In this document: piece by piece, positions 1 through 10,300 of the stretch | Layout of the letters: the number at the start of each line of letters is the position of its first letter | How positions within the stretch are numbered: position 1 is the stretch's first letter | Assembly: GCA_964466115.1 (NCBI GenBank) | Contig: CAYXMH010000008.1 | Coordinates: 42,621 to 106,620 of the forward strand | Source of the DNA: Pseudolysobacter sp964466115 | GTDB taxonomy: Bacteria; Pseudomonadota; Gammaproteobacteria; Xanthomonadales; Rhodanobacteraceae | Length of the DNA stretch: 64,000 nt | Direction: 5' to 3' | The notes under the pieces: generated by a model | Told to the model about the DNA's origin: nothing | The model's input: the letters and a program-made list of their open reading frames with translations, nothing else | The model's database searches: none | Position numbers and translations under genes: made by a program

Positions 1-1
1 C

Positions 2-3000
2 GGCGCAGGCGGTGGCGGGGAGATCCCTGGAATTAACGGTGCGGCGGCCGGCGGTAGCAACGCCTCTAATCCTGCCCACTCCGGTGGAGCGCGGGGCACC
101 GGCAGCGCTACTAATGGTGCGGGTGGTGGTGGAGGTGCTGGAGCAGCCTCGGCCTTGGCTCCCACCCCTCCCAATAATGGAAGCGGCTTCAATGGGTTTA
201 ATGCGATCGATGCCACTTCACCTGGAACGGGCATAGGTGGGGCGGGCGGCTATGGTTTCGGCACGGATTACACTTACGGTGTGGGTGGTGGCGGTGGCGG
301 TGGCAACGGCGGCGGCGCGGGTTTTGGTGCCAGTGGGGGTGGCGGTGGATTCAACGGTCCTGGTGGCGCTGGGGGGTCTCTCGGTGGCGGCGGTGGTGCT
401 GGAGGAGCGGCAACCCTAGGCGGAAACGGTGGTTTTGGCGCTGGTGGTGGCGGCGGAGGCACGGGCGGCAGCGGAGGATTTGGCGGTGGTGCCGGGCAAT
501 CAGGAACCCCAGCGCAAGGCGGCGGCGGAATGGCAGCCGGCGGCGCCATCTTTGTCCATACCGGCGGCACGCTCAATATCCAAAGCGCCACTATCTCGGG
601 AAGCACCGTCACCGCAGGTACCGGAGGTACTGCAGGCTCGGCTTACGGACAAGACATTTTCTTGACCTCAGGCGGAACGATTAATTTCAACCTCACCGCT
701 GATTTAAGTATCCATGCCATCGGCGGTAATTACAGCCAAGGCGGATTTGTCGCAACGGGAAGTAGTGGCGTCACCGTCAATAACAATTCCGGCGTCACTC
801 TTACTGTATCGGGAAGCGGTTTGAGTTCGTATGTGGGTTTGTTTGATGGGGTTTTTAATATCAATGGCGGCAATGTATCCATCGACAACGACTATTGCTT
901 GGGACACTCCAGCGTCGCACCCGTATTGAACGGCGGCGCACTGATTACAACGCAAGACATAACCACGGCTAGGAATTTTTCGCTGGGCAGCAGCGCCGGT
1001 ACCTTTGCGCCGGCGGTGAGCACAACGTTGTCGATCAACGGTGTCGTCAGTGGCTCGGGCGGCGCATTCATCAAATCCGGCGCGGGCGTTCTGTCCTTAT
1101 CGCAGATCAACACCTACACCGGTACCACGACGGTGTCTGCCGGAACCTTGGCGCTGTCGGGCAGCGGTGCCATCGCAAGCTCAGCTTCCACCGCCGTTTC
1201 AAGCGGCGCCATGTTGGATATCAGCGGCGTCACCACCGGCGCTACGCTGAATACGACGTCGGGCGCCGGCAATATCGATGCCACCGGTAAGGTGTTGACC
1301 ATTAACCAAACCGGCAGCGGCGAGATTTCGGGCGTGATCAGCGGCAGCGCGGGAAGTCTGGTAAAAAATGGTACGAGTTTATTAATTCTGTCCGGAAACA
1401 ACACCTACAGCGGCGGCACGACCATCAATGCGGGCACCTTGCGCGCGAGCAATACGACCGGCAGCGCCACCGGCAGTGGCTCCGTTGGCGTTGCCGGCGG
1501 AACGCTTCAGGGCGGCGCAAGCACGGCGGCCGTCGCCGGTGCCGTCACGCTCGATACCGGCGCCGTGGCGCCTGGCCTCGGATCCTCGGCGGGTGTGCTT
1601 GCGGTCGACAGCTACACACAAAATGGCGGAACGCTGGCGCTCAACGCGTTTGCCGACGGCACCTGCGACACGTTGGCTGTGACCCACGGCGCAACGCTTT
1701 CCGGTGGCAGCTTGAACCTAACCTTTGGCAGCGTGCCGAGCGCCAGCGGCACGGTTTACACGCTGCTCACCGCAACCTCGATCGCGGGTACGTTTGCCAG
1801 CGTCACCGGCATACCGGCTGGCTATCATTACCGTATCGACTACGGCACGACCGCGGTCACCCTCACCATCAACAGCACACCGGTAATGACGACAAGCGGA
1901 GGTGCCACAGCCTGGATAGAAAGCAATAACCTAACCGTGACGTCAATACCGGTGACTATTGATACCGGTGTAACGGTAAGCGACAGTGACAACACCACCT
2001 TGGCCAGTGCGACAGTATCGATCACCACCGGATTTCAGGCCAGCGAAGACCTGCTGGCGTTTACCACTAACCCCGCCACCATGGGAAACATTTCCGGCAG
2101 CTACACACCGGGTACCGGCGTGCTGGCATTGTCCTCCACAGGCGCCACCGCCACGTTGGCGCAATGGCAAGCGGCATTGGCGTCGATCACGTATAACGAC
2201 ACCACCCAACCACCCACCGGCGCATCGCGTACGATCGGCTTCGCGCTGAACGACGGCAGCGATGCCAGCAACACGGCGACGAAGACGATTAACCTCACCA
2301 CGGTCAATCATCCGCCGATCTTCACATTGGGATCCGATCCATCCTGGCCCGCGGGCACGCACGGTCTTAAAACCGCAACGAGCTTCGCCAGCGTCACCGG
2401 CTTTGGGCAATCCAGTGAATCAGGCCAAGCGGTATTGACCTACCACGTCACCGATACCACCGACGTAGGTGGCGTCATCGACGGCGGAACCAGCGGCATC
2501 CTGATCCAGAACGATGGAACGCTGTTGTATTCGCTGAGCGGCCAAAGCGGCACGGCCACCATCAGCGTTACACTGCAGGACGACGGCGGCACCAGCAATG
2601 GCGGCAACGACACCTCGCCCACGCAGACATTCCACATCACCGTGGCCGACGGTTGGAATCTGTCGATCAGCCTCGACGACAACACCCACGGCACCCACTT
2701 TTTCGAGGGCGGCGGTCCGGTGGATTACACCATTGCGGTGGAGAACATCGGCAGCTCCGATGCGCACGGCACCAGCGTGCAAGACCTATTGCCGACGCAA
2801 TTAAGCGACAGCAGCTGGACCTGCAGCCCCATCGGTGCATCCACCTGCACGGCAAGCGGCACCGGTGATATCAACGACACGGTAACCATCCCGATCAACG
2901 GCGGTTTGATTTATCACGTGACGGCCATCGCACCGACCGCCCCCGAAGCGGCGATCAGCAACACGGCAACGGTCACAACCGTCGTAGCGGAGACCGATTT

Positions 3001-3067
3001 CAACCTCAGCAACAACTCGGCCACCAGCGTCGATACGCTGGGTATTTACAAGGATGGGTTTGAGTAA
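2..3067 (+). CDS. Large glycine-rich surface protein with PATR and DUF11 repeats, 5' end outside window
   Basis: The frame is open from base 2, so the start lies upstream of the window; about 1021 residues are visible. The first ~180 residues are almost pure Gly/Ala/Ser/Asn. Then come two passenger-associated-type repeats (LSLSQINTYTGTTTVSAGTL and LILSGNNTYSGGTTINAGTL, DNA near 1090-1150 and 1380-1440). After these are cadherin/Ig-like stretches, and a DUF11-like domain near the end (VDYTIAVENIGSSDAHGTSV). PATR repeats belong to secreted autotransporter-like passengers, but no C-terminal beta-barrel is present. The protein ends in GIYKDGFE, resembling a C-terminal motif recurrent in secreted proteins of Xanthomonadales. 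The likely role is an extracellular or surface adhesin-like protein; substrate unknown. It converges on the next gene. Confidence 0.85.
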   Translation, partial: GAGGGGEIPGINGAAAGGSNASNPAHSGGARGTGSATNGAGGGGGAGAASALAPTPPNNGSGFNGFNAIDATSPGTGIGGAGGYGFGTDYTYGVGGGGGGGNGGGAGFGASGGGGGFNGPGGAGGSLGGGGGAGGAATLGGNGGFGAGGGGGGTGGSGGFGGGAGQSGTPAQGGGGMAAGGAIFVHTGGTLNIQSATISGSTVTAGTGGTAGSAYGQDIFLTSGGTINFNLTADLSIHAIGGNYSQGGFVATGSSGVTVNNNSGVTLTVSGSGLSSYVGLFDGVFNINGGNVSIDNDYCLGHSSVAPVLNGGALITTQDITTARNFSLGSSAGTFAPAVSTTLSINGVVSGSGGAFIKSGAGVLSLSQINTYTGTTTVSAGTLALSGSGAIASSASTAVSSGAMLDISGVTTGATLNTTSGAGNIDATGKVLTINQTGSGEISGVISGSAGSLVKNGTSLLILSGNNTYSGGTTINAGTLRASNTTGSATGSGSVGVAGGTLQGGASTAAVAGAVTLDTGAVAPGLGSSAGVLAVDSYTQNGGTLALNAFADGTCDTLAVTHGATLSGGSLNLTFGSVPSASGTVYTLLTATSIAGTFASVTGIPAGYHYRIDYGTTAVTLTINSTPVMTTSGGATAWIESNNLTVTSIPVTIDTGVTVSDSDNTTLASATVSITTGFQASEDLLAFTTNPATMGNISGSYTPGTGVLALSSTGATATLAQWQAALASITYNDTTQPPTGASRTIGFALNDGSDASNTATKTINLTTVNHPPIFTLGSDPSWPAGTHGLKTATSFASVTGFGQSSESGQAVLTYHVTDTTDVGGVIDGGTSGILIQNDGTLLYSLSGQSGTATISVTLQDDGGTSNGGNDTSPTQTFHITVADGWNLSISLDDNTHGTHFFEGGGPVDYTIAVENIGSSDAHGTSVQDLLPTQLSDSSWTCSPIGASTCTASGTGDINDTVTIPINGGLIYHVTAIAPTAPEAAISNTATVTTVVAETDFNLSNNSATSVDTLGIYKDGFE

Positions 3068-3204
3068 AGAGTAAAGCGCGAAAACGCGACTGAGCGGACG
3101 GCCAGAGGTTACCCGCACAGCATTCGATGCTTGCCACATTCGCTAGAAACATGGGCGCGCGGTTTATTTAAGCGGGATTGGCTTATTGTGCAAGGTAAGA
3201 CTCC

Positions 3205-3240
3205 AATAACACCTCCGAGAAAAATCTCGGGGGTATTATT
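3205..3240. terminator. Long hairpin between convergent genes
   Basis: A 16-bp near-perfect inverted repeat (AATAACACCTCCGAGA and its almost exact complement) has a 4-nt A-rich loop and ends in ATTATT. It lies between two convergent genes and probably terminates both transcripts. The rest of the 3068-3271 gap shows nothing else. Confidence 0.6.
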
Positions 3241-3271
3241 GAGCAAGAAGCTGAATTCTTTTGGTTTGATT

Positions 3272-4045
3272 TTACGCACCCATGTCCGCACGTTCTCCAG
3301 GATGAGTACCGGCCTTTTGCGGGATAAATACGATGCACGCCACAATGAAGATAGCGAGAATTGCTGAGGCCAGTGGACGGCTGAAATCAAGCCCGCCTTG
3401 GCTCAACGGTTTGTCGAGGAAGTCACCGACGGTCGCACCCAAGGGACGCGTCAAAATAAACGCCGCCCAAAACAACAGCACGTGTGACATCTTCGTGCAG
3501 TAATACAAGACCACAACGATTGCCAGGGCGATCATAAACACCAACGCCCCACCCAAGTAACCGACCCCCGACGTATCCGCCATCCAATCGCCCAACGCCG
3601 TTCCTAACGTCTGCGAAAACGTAATCGTCGTCCAATAGAAAGCTTCTACTTTTGGTGTATTAACGCTAGCCACGGATACGGTGCCTTGCGATTTGTACCA
3701 AAAACCGAGCACAGCAAGCACGCAGACCAATAACAATATCGAGCCACCGGTATAACCAATGCCAAGCGAGCGATCGGCAAAATCGGCCAGCGTCGTACCT
3801 GCCGTGGTCGAAGCGATAATCGTTGCCCAATAAAGGAATGGGTGAAACTGCTTGGCGAGGATCTGAATGCCGATCAACACCGCCAATATCGAGAGAAAAA
3901 TCGCCGTACCGACTATATAACCCAAATCCATCGTCATGCTGACCGTATCGCCGCCGGTTTCGCCAAGCGTAGTGGCGGCGATTTTTATGATCCAAAAGCC
4001 GAGCGTCACCGCTGGCACTTTGCTCATCACTGAAGAGCTGTTCAC
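3272..4045 (-). CDS. COG4705-like polytopic membrane protein
   Basis: The 257-residue protein is almost entirely hydrophobic, with about seven or eight predicted membrane segments. It contains two related halves: TLGETGGD near residue 27 recurs as TAGTTLADFADRSLGIGYTGG, TLGTALGDWMADTSGVGYLGG and PLGATVGDFLDKP. The repeated T-hydrophobic-GD pattern at helix ends is typical of the COG4705 'uncharacterized membrane-anchored protein' family, whose function is unknown. The start chosen is ATG at 4045; a later ATG (codon 7) is also possible. It is the last host gene before the integrated element, and its promoter must lie between it and the left attachment site at 4205. Confidence 0.7.
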   Translation of the reverse strand: MNSSSVMSKVPAVTLGFWIIKIAATTLGETGGDTVSMTMDLGYIVGTAIFLSILAVLIGIQILAKQFHPFLYWATIIASTTAGTTLADFADRSLGIGYTGGSILLLVCVLAVLGFWYKSQGTVSVASVNTPKVEAFYWTTITFSQTLGTALGDWMADTSGVGYLGGALVFMIALAIVVVLYYCTKMSHVLLFWAAFILTRPLGATVGDFLDKPLSQGGLDFSRPLASAILAIFIVACIVFIPQKAGTHPGERADMGA

Positions 4046-4204
4046 GATCTCGCCTCGCGTTTGCGTTTTCTAAAAATGGCGTCGAAACGCCGCAGGTCTT
4101 TTCAAAAAAACGATGGAAGCTCGACGCACTTGATGCGACCTGCGCCAATAAGCAGCCGGATTTCGACGAACACGCCCGATATTTGATCAAACCGGCGCCG
4201 ATAT

Positions 4205-4225
4205 TTTGGTGGCGCGACAGGGATC
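4205..4225. other. Distal attachment site (copy of tRNA-Val 3' end)
   Basis: The sequence TTTGGTGGCGCGACAGGGATC matches the tRNA-Val end at 52937-52958 except for one missing G in a run of three. After this block the two copies diverge, as expected for an att core. The rest of the tRNA is absent, so this is not a tRNA gene. Confidence 0.65.
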
Positions 4226-4283
4226 ACATTAAACGTTTAATTCATTGATAATAAAAATATTTATTCCTATCTGTTTTATTCGA

Positions 4284-4303
4284 TACCGTTAAATATACCG
4301 TCA
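4284..4303 (+). repeat. Paired TACCGTTA/TACCGTCA repeats, putative integrase arm sites
   Basis: TACCGTTA (4284) and TACCGTCA (4296) lie 12 bp apart, 60-80 bp inside the left attachment site. The same octamer with the same 12-bp period occurs inside the right end (52806 and 52818). Arm-type binding sites for the integrase or a directionality factor are the simplest reading. Confidence 0.5.
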
Positions 4304-4399
4304 AAATAATGCGCTGTTGTGGGACTTTTGGGGTCGAAGTCATACCGCCAATGTGGTAATTTTCGCACCCGCTAAGACCGCTCATTAGGGGCGTTCCCT

Positions 4400-7300
4400 A
4401 TGTTATTTCAATATACCAGCCCAGTACGCCAAATAGGCGTATTGCTCTGTATTTCGGCAATCATTATCGCATTCGCAACTCAGATTGCACACGCCGTACC
4501 GGCCACACCACCGGCGATCTATACCGAGCCGACACCCGCAGCGAATCCTTACTCCGATAGTGTTGGCGCAACCCCAGGAGCAGTGAAAACCGACGAGACG
4601 GGTGGATTCAACTATTCTGTATCTTTATACACGCCCCCAGGAACTGCCGGTGTCGCACCGCAACTTTCTTTGGATTATCACAGCCGTGGCGGTAATGGTC
4701 CTATGGGACCGGGCTGGAGCCTGGGGGGACTGTCAGCTATTACCCATTGTCGGAAAGGCACCGAATTCGGCGATGGCGCCGGGCCGTTCGCACCGATCAC
4801 ATTTGCCGATACGACTCACGACGCGTTGTGTCTGGATGGTCAACGCTTGTTTGATCTCGGCAGTGCGGGCCAATGTCCTGGTACGGCGCGCGCCTTTGGT
4901 TTGGAGATGGACACCAGTACGCGGGTGTGTGGTTATACACAAGGCGGCATTATTGGGTACGCCTCGTTTCTGGTATTTCCGAAAGACGGCTCAGTCCGTC
5001 GCTACGGTGCAGCAGGAAATTCGGCGCTGTTCCGCAACGACAGCTACGGCACTCCTCTGACCGATGCCATTTTGACGTTTGGCTTGGATCGTTCGGCGGA
5101 TTCGGCAGGTAACACGATTGATTATGCCTACACGCGAGACAGCGCGAACGGTGAGTTAAACCTCGCCACCGTTTCTTATACCGGCAAAGTTGACCTGGGC
5201 GGGTTGCCGAACTTTGGTGGGTTTACGCGTGCGCCGTTCGCGACAGTCAATTTTGCGTACACGACCATGCCTCTGTCGGGCCAACGTATCGATTACACGT
5301 CCGGCATGAAGTTGGCTCTAACGCAACGTTTGTCGACGATCACGGTGACCGGTCCATTAAACAACACGCTAAGCCCCGATACACCGACGGTGGTGCGTAC
5401 CTATCATTTGAATTACACCACCGGCAGTACCGGTAGTCAGCTTTCACAGTTGACCTCGTTGCAAGAATGCGCTCCCGGCGGCAGCGGTGAAGTCTGTTAC
5501 CCAAGTACGGTGTTCAATTGGCAACCCGGTGGTCAAACCAACGCCTTCCAAAATCCGCCGCTCAGTGCCGGTAATTATTCGTCGTCCCTTTCTTATGCGG
5601 TCGATTTCAAAACCGGTGATACGACGGGAGCTGGCCATCAAGGCTTGGTGTGGATCAAAGACCAAAGCTGCGATAGCTCGGGTTCAGGGGTCAATCGCCT
5701 GCGCTTTATGATCTCGGCCGGTAATGGCACAGGACTCAACGCACCCATCGCAACTCCGGTCTATGCCAATGTCAGCCGCACCAACATTCCCGGAAGCTGC
5801 GGCGGCAGTTTTACCTCCGCGCATTTGGAAAACACCTGGTTTTTATACGACTTCACCGGAGACGGTCGCGATGATTTATTGGTCTTAACGACCTCCGGTT
5901 GGCGCATGTATTCGGCCATCTCCAACGGCGCAGGCGGTTGGACGTTTTCCGCTGCATCGATCGATCTCAGCATTCCCGGTTTAGCCAACGATGATGGAAA
6001 ATTGGCCGATTTCAACGGCGACGGGTTACCCGACCTCATCCACACCAATTCCGGTGTACTGGGCGTGCGCTTTTTACATCGCGCAGGGAGTGCCGGTCCA
6101 ATGGCCTTTGTATTCGACGCCAGCGATACCCCCGTCGATATCGAGCTGAACGGGACCGAAAGCGAAGTGGGATTGTTCTCGGGAAGCAATACCGCACCCA
6201 GTGCCGATGTAAACGGCGATGGGGCGGCCGACTTGGTGTTACAGGTGCTCGATGAGCCAGTCAGTTGCGGTCCTCCAGGCGGTCCAAGCGGAGGAAGTCC
6301 GCCCAGCTCGCAACCGTATCGAGCGCGCTCATCCACCGAGCCCGATCCCACCGTGGCGTGTCCATTATATTGGTATGTATACATTAATTCCGGCATCCAA
6401 CCGGGCGGTCATTTATTGCTGTCCCAAAGCACGCGGATTGGACAAGTCAATGTCCCTGCCACCGGCATTACCAGTGTTCAGTTGGTGGATCTGAACCAAG
6501 ACGGTTTGGCCGATGTGCTGTATCAGCAAACCGGTGGTGCCGGAAAAAACTTCTACACACGGCTCAATACGGGAAACGACAACGTGTCTGCTCCACGTTT
6601 TACTTCCGCGCAATCGACGGGGCTAAGCTTACCCACCGCGCTAGCCGCTGGGGTGCAATTGCTCGATGTCAACGGCGATCATCGGTTGGACCTTTTATAC
6701 GCGATCGATTTAGGTAGCGGCAGTGCGCGCTATCCACTTAAGACACGGCTTTGGACTGCAACCGGCTATGGCCCAGAAATTGCCGCTGTTACCGGAGTTG
6801 CCACTAATACGGTCGCTGCACAAAACCCGGCGCAATACCTCACCTTGCTGCTGGATATAAACGGCGATGGTGCTGCGGATCTGATTCGCTTTCACGCCGA
6901 TGGCAGCAGCACAAATAACCTTTATGTCGCACCAAGTGAATTGAGTTTTGGTGGCAACGATGCCATCACGCGCATTACCAACGGGCTCGGTGCGATCACG
7001 CAAATTGAATACAGTCCACTCGTCTATAGCTCGACTTACGTACGCGCGTTCGACGGACCGGCACAGCATTGGGGCCGCGATTCACCGGTGTTCGATGTGT
7101 TTGCGTCCCTTTGGGTTGTGCGGCAGATGCAATCGAGTGCGCCGACAGAAGCGGATGCCAATGCGCTTAGCACGGTGAAATACACCTACGCCGGTGCACG
7201 ACTGCAATCCGGTGGCCGAGGGTTCTTAGGGTTTCAATCGGTCCAAACCGAAGACGTTCAGACGAATATCATCACGACCACGGACTACCGCCAGGATTTT

Positions 7301-10300
7301 CCGTTTATCGGACGGCCCACTCACACCGTCGTTACCAAAGTCTCGGCCCCACTGGGTGATCCCTGTGCGAGCGATCCTAATGCACCGGGTTGCTTTGTCG
7401 ATCCGCCGCCGAACTGTGGACCATACCCGTGTCCCATTGCACCTGCAATTCCACCGGCCAGTACCTCGTCCACTTTGTTGCCGGTGGTGGGCCAAGTCCT
7501 TAGCGATTCGGCGGATACCTGGCAAAGCCTCCCCGCGTTTGTACCGGGTGCTCAACAATCCCTATTTACCTATCTCTCTTTAAGCGACGAGCAAAAGTTC
7601 GATCTCGACAATCCCGGTACGTTCAGTCACGAGGTAGTCAGCAGTTTTACTTTCGATGTATACGGCAATCCGTTAAGTTCCATTGTTCGATCGTATGCAG
7701 GACCGGGCGCACCAGTCCTTGATGACACGACCACTACGACAAATGTTTACGGCTGCACGACAAGCCCGCCCACAACGAGCGGGTGCGTCGGTGGTGCATT
7801 GAATATTGAATGGCAACGCTTAGCGCGGCTCTCGATCAGCACCGTTACCAGCGCCAGAAGTGGCGAAACCACGGTCACACGACGATCCAGTTTTGAATAC
7901 GATCCAACCACCAAACAATTGATTGCAGAAATTCAAGGCCCCTACGATGACGAAGGCAGCGCCAACGTGCGTAAGCGCTATGGTCTTCGCACCGATTACT
8001 TACTCGATGCCAATGGCAATCGCATTCAGGCGATCCAATGCAGCACCTTCCATTTTGCCAATCGTTCGGCTTGCACAAACTTAAGCGGGTTTCGGCAACG
8101 TCAATGGGCGGATGATCCGAGCACACCCGATGCGACCAAGATTCAACGCTACACCACGTTTACCTATGACCCCAAAGGACGATTCCGCTTTTCAACCGCC
8201 GTTCCGTTTTATGCGGCTGGTGGTGGCACGCAGTTGGGCACCAGTTATGAAGGAGTGGTGTGGGACGGCAGTGGTTTGATCTCCTGGCGCAATGCGTTTG
8301 GCGATTCGTTATTCAATCTCGATCCGAATGGGATTCTCACCACAAAAACTTATGGAGCGTTAGGTCGAGCGCAATTCTCCTCGATTACCACCGGTGCGTT
8401 TGGTACAACGACGTATACCTGGTGTCAGGACGTCATCAACGCCGATATTCCGATTGCCGCACCTCGAGTGAATTGTCCGGTCGGTGCGATCTATCGTGTA
8501 ACCAGCGATAGCACGGCCACCGCCAGCCCGCAAACGGGCAACAGCGTTGCACCGACGAGTTTTGCTTACTTCGATCGGCTGGGTCGCGAAGTCTTAAAAA
8601 CCACACGTATCTATCAACAAGACGGTGCGAGTCTCAATCGTTGGTCGAGTGTCGCGAGTTATTACGACAATCTCGGGCGAACAGCACGCGCTACCGTTCC
8701 TTATTTCTCAGTGAATCCGACTCAGGCACAAAGTGGCGGACGAGCAGGAACCGCGATCGGTGCACCGCCCGCCTTTGCTCAACCGGATTACGATGAACTG
8801 GGCCGCACCAAAGCGTTGCACAACCCCGAGCAAGCAAGCAATGGACCCAGCGAAACGGATCTGGCCTTTAACGCATTGCAATCCGATATCACAAATCCGC
8901 GGCGCTATACCTCGCATCAAGTCAAAAACGCCAGGGATGAAACCGTCGCTGTTACCGATCCTAACGGGTTTGGTGTGAATTATCGTCATGCCGCTTTTGG
9001 TAACTTGCGTAGCGTGACGCGCACACCGGCCGATGGCAGCAATGCGGGCATCACCATCACCACATCGATGACGTTCGATCGATTGGGGCGCAAGCTCAGC
9101 ATGAGCGACCCAGACAAAGGATCGTGGAGCTACGATTACAACGCACTCGGCGAATTGATTGCGCAAACGGATGCAAAAGGACAAACGCAAACGTTATACC
9201 GCGATGCCCTTGGCCGCGTGTTCAAACGCACCGAAACAAGAATCACCTCCGGCAGCACCACGTCTGAACCGATCAGTACCTGGGAATTTGATACAGCAAT
9301 CCGAGGCAGTGGATTGCCGGTACTTGGTGCCCTCCACATCGAGTCGAACGGTCTGGGTGGATTCCAACGCCAAACCGAATACGAGACCTACGCGCGGGTC
9401 TCCACTGTGACGACGACGCTTGACGGCAATGTGTATACGCAGCGTGCAACCTACGATGCGTTTAGCAGAGTCTTCCAGCGCTTTGATGCGAGCCCCGATC
9501 CCAGCAGTCCTAATGGCAATTTGGCTGAATACTCGACCGATGGTTATCCGATCCGCACACGGGAATCGGCCAATGGCACGACCGACACGCTGTATAACGA
9601 AGTCATCGCACTTGATGCCAGAGGTCACGTCTATCAAGAACGCTTAGCCAACAATAGCAACTTAACCACCACGCGCACGTATGACAACAACACCGGGCGC
9701 TTGCTCAACATCACCACCGGCTTTGGTGGTACGAGTCTGCAAAACTGGACCTACACCTACGATGTTCATAGCAATCTGACCAGTCGTTGGAACCGCGCCA
9801 CCGGTTTTGATTTGCAGGAGCAATTCAATTACGACGATCTCGATCGATTAACGACTGTTACCTTGCAGCGCTTCAACGGCTCACCGGTGAATACGGTGAC
9901 GCTCAATACCAGTTTCGATCAACTGGGCAATATCACCAGCAAAAGCGGACTCGCCTACAGTTATGCCAGCCGCCCTACCGGGTGCTCACAAAACGCCGGA
10001 CCACACGCGGTTAGTCAAACCAGCAACGCGAATTATTGCTACGACGCGAACGGCAATCAAACCACAGCAACTTACACGGGTGGTGCGACACGAACGATTG
10101 TCTATACGGGTTACGACTTGCCTGAAACCATCACCACGACGGGCAATCCGAGTAATGCAACGGTAGGCTTTAAATACGCACCGGATCGCGCGATGTGGAA
10201 GCGCACCGATGGTGGCACGATCACGTCTGGTCCCGGCTGTGCAGCCGCTGGCGATCGCGTGTTCTGCAACAGTTTTGAGAACGGAGGTATCGTCACCAGC

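Noticed and set aside
240..560. Short GC-rich repeats resembling a repeat array
   Set aside because: They are codon-level Gly repeats in a coding frame, with no constant repeat/spacer lengths; not CRISPR.
274..612. Proline-rich open frame on the minus strand opposite the glycine-rich region
   Set aside because: It is the antisense of GGN/GGC codons; composition is a mirror effect and no start signal is visible.
4205..4225. Possible second tRNA
   Set aside because: Only the 3' end sequence is present; no cloverleaf can form, so it is treated as an attachment site.
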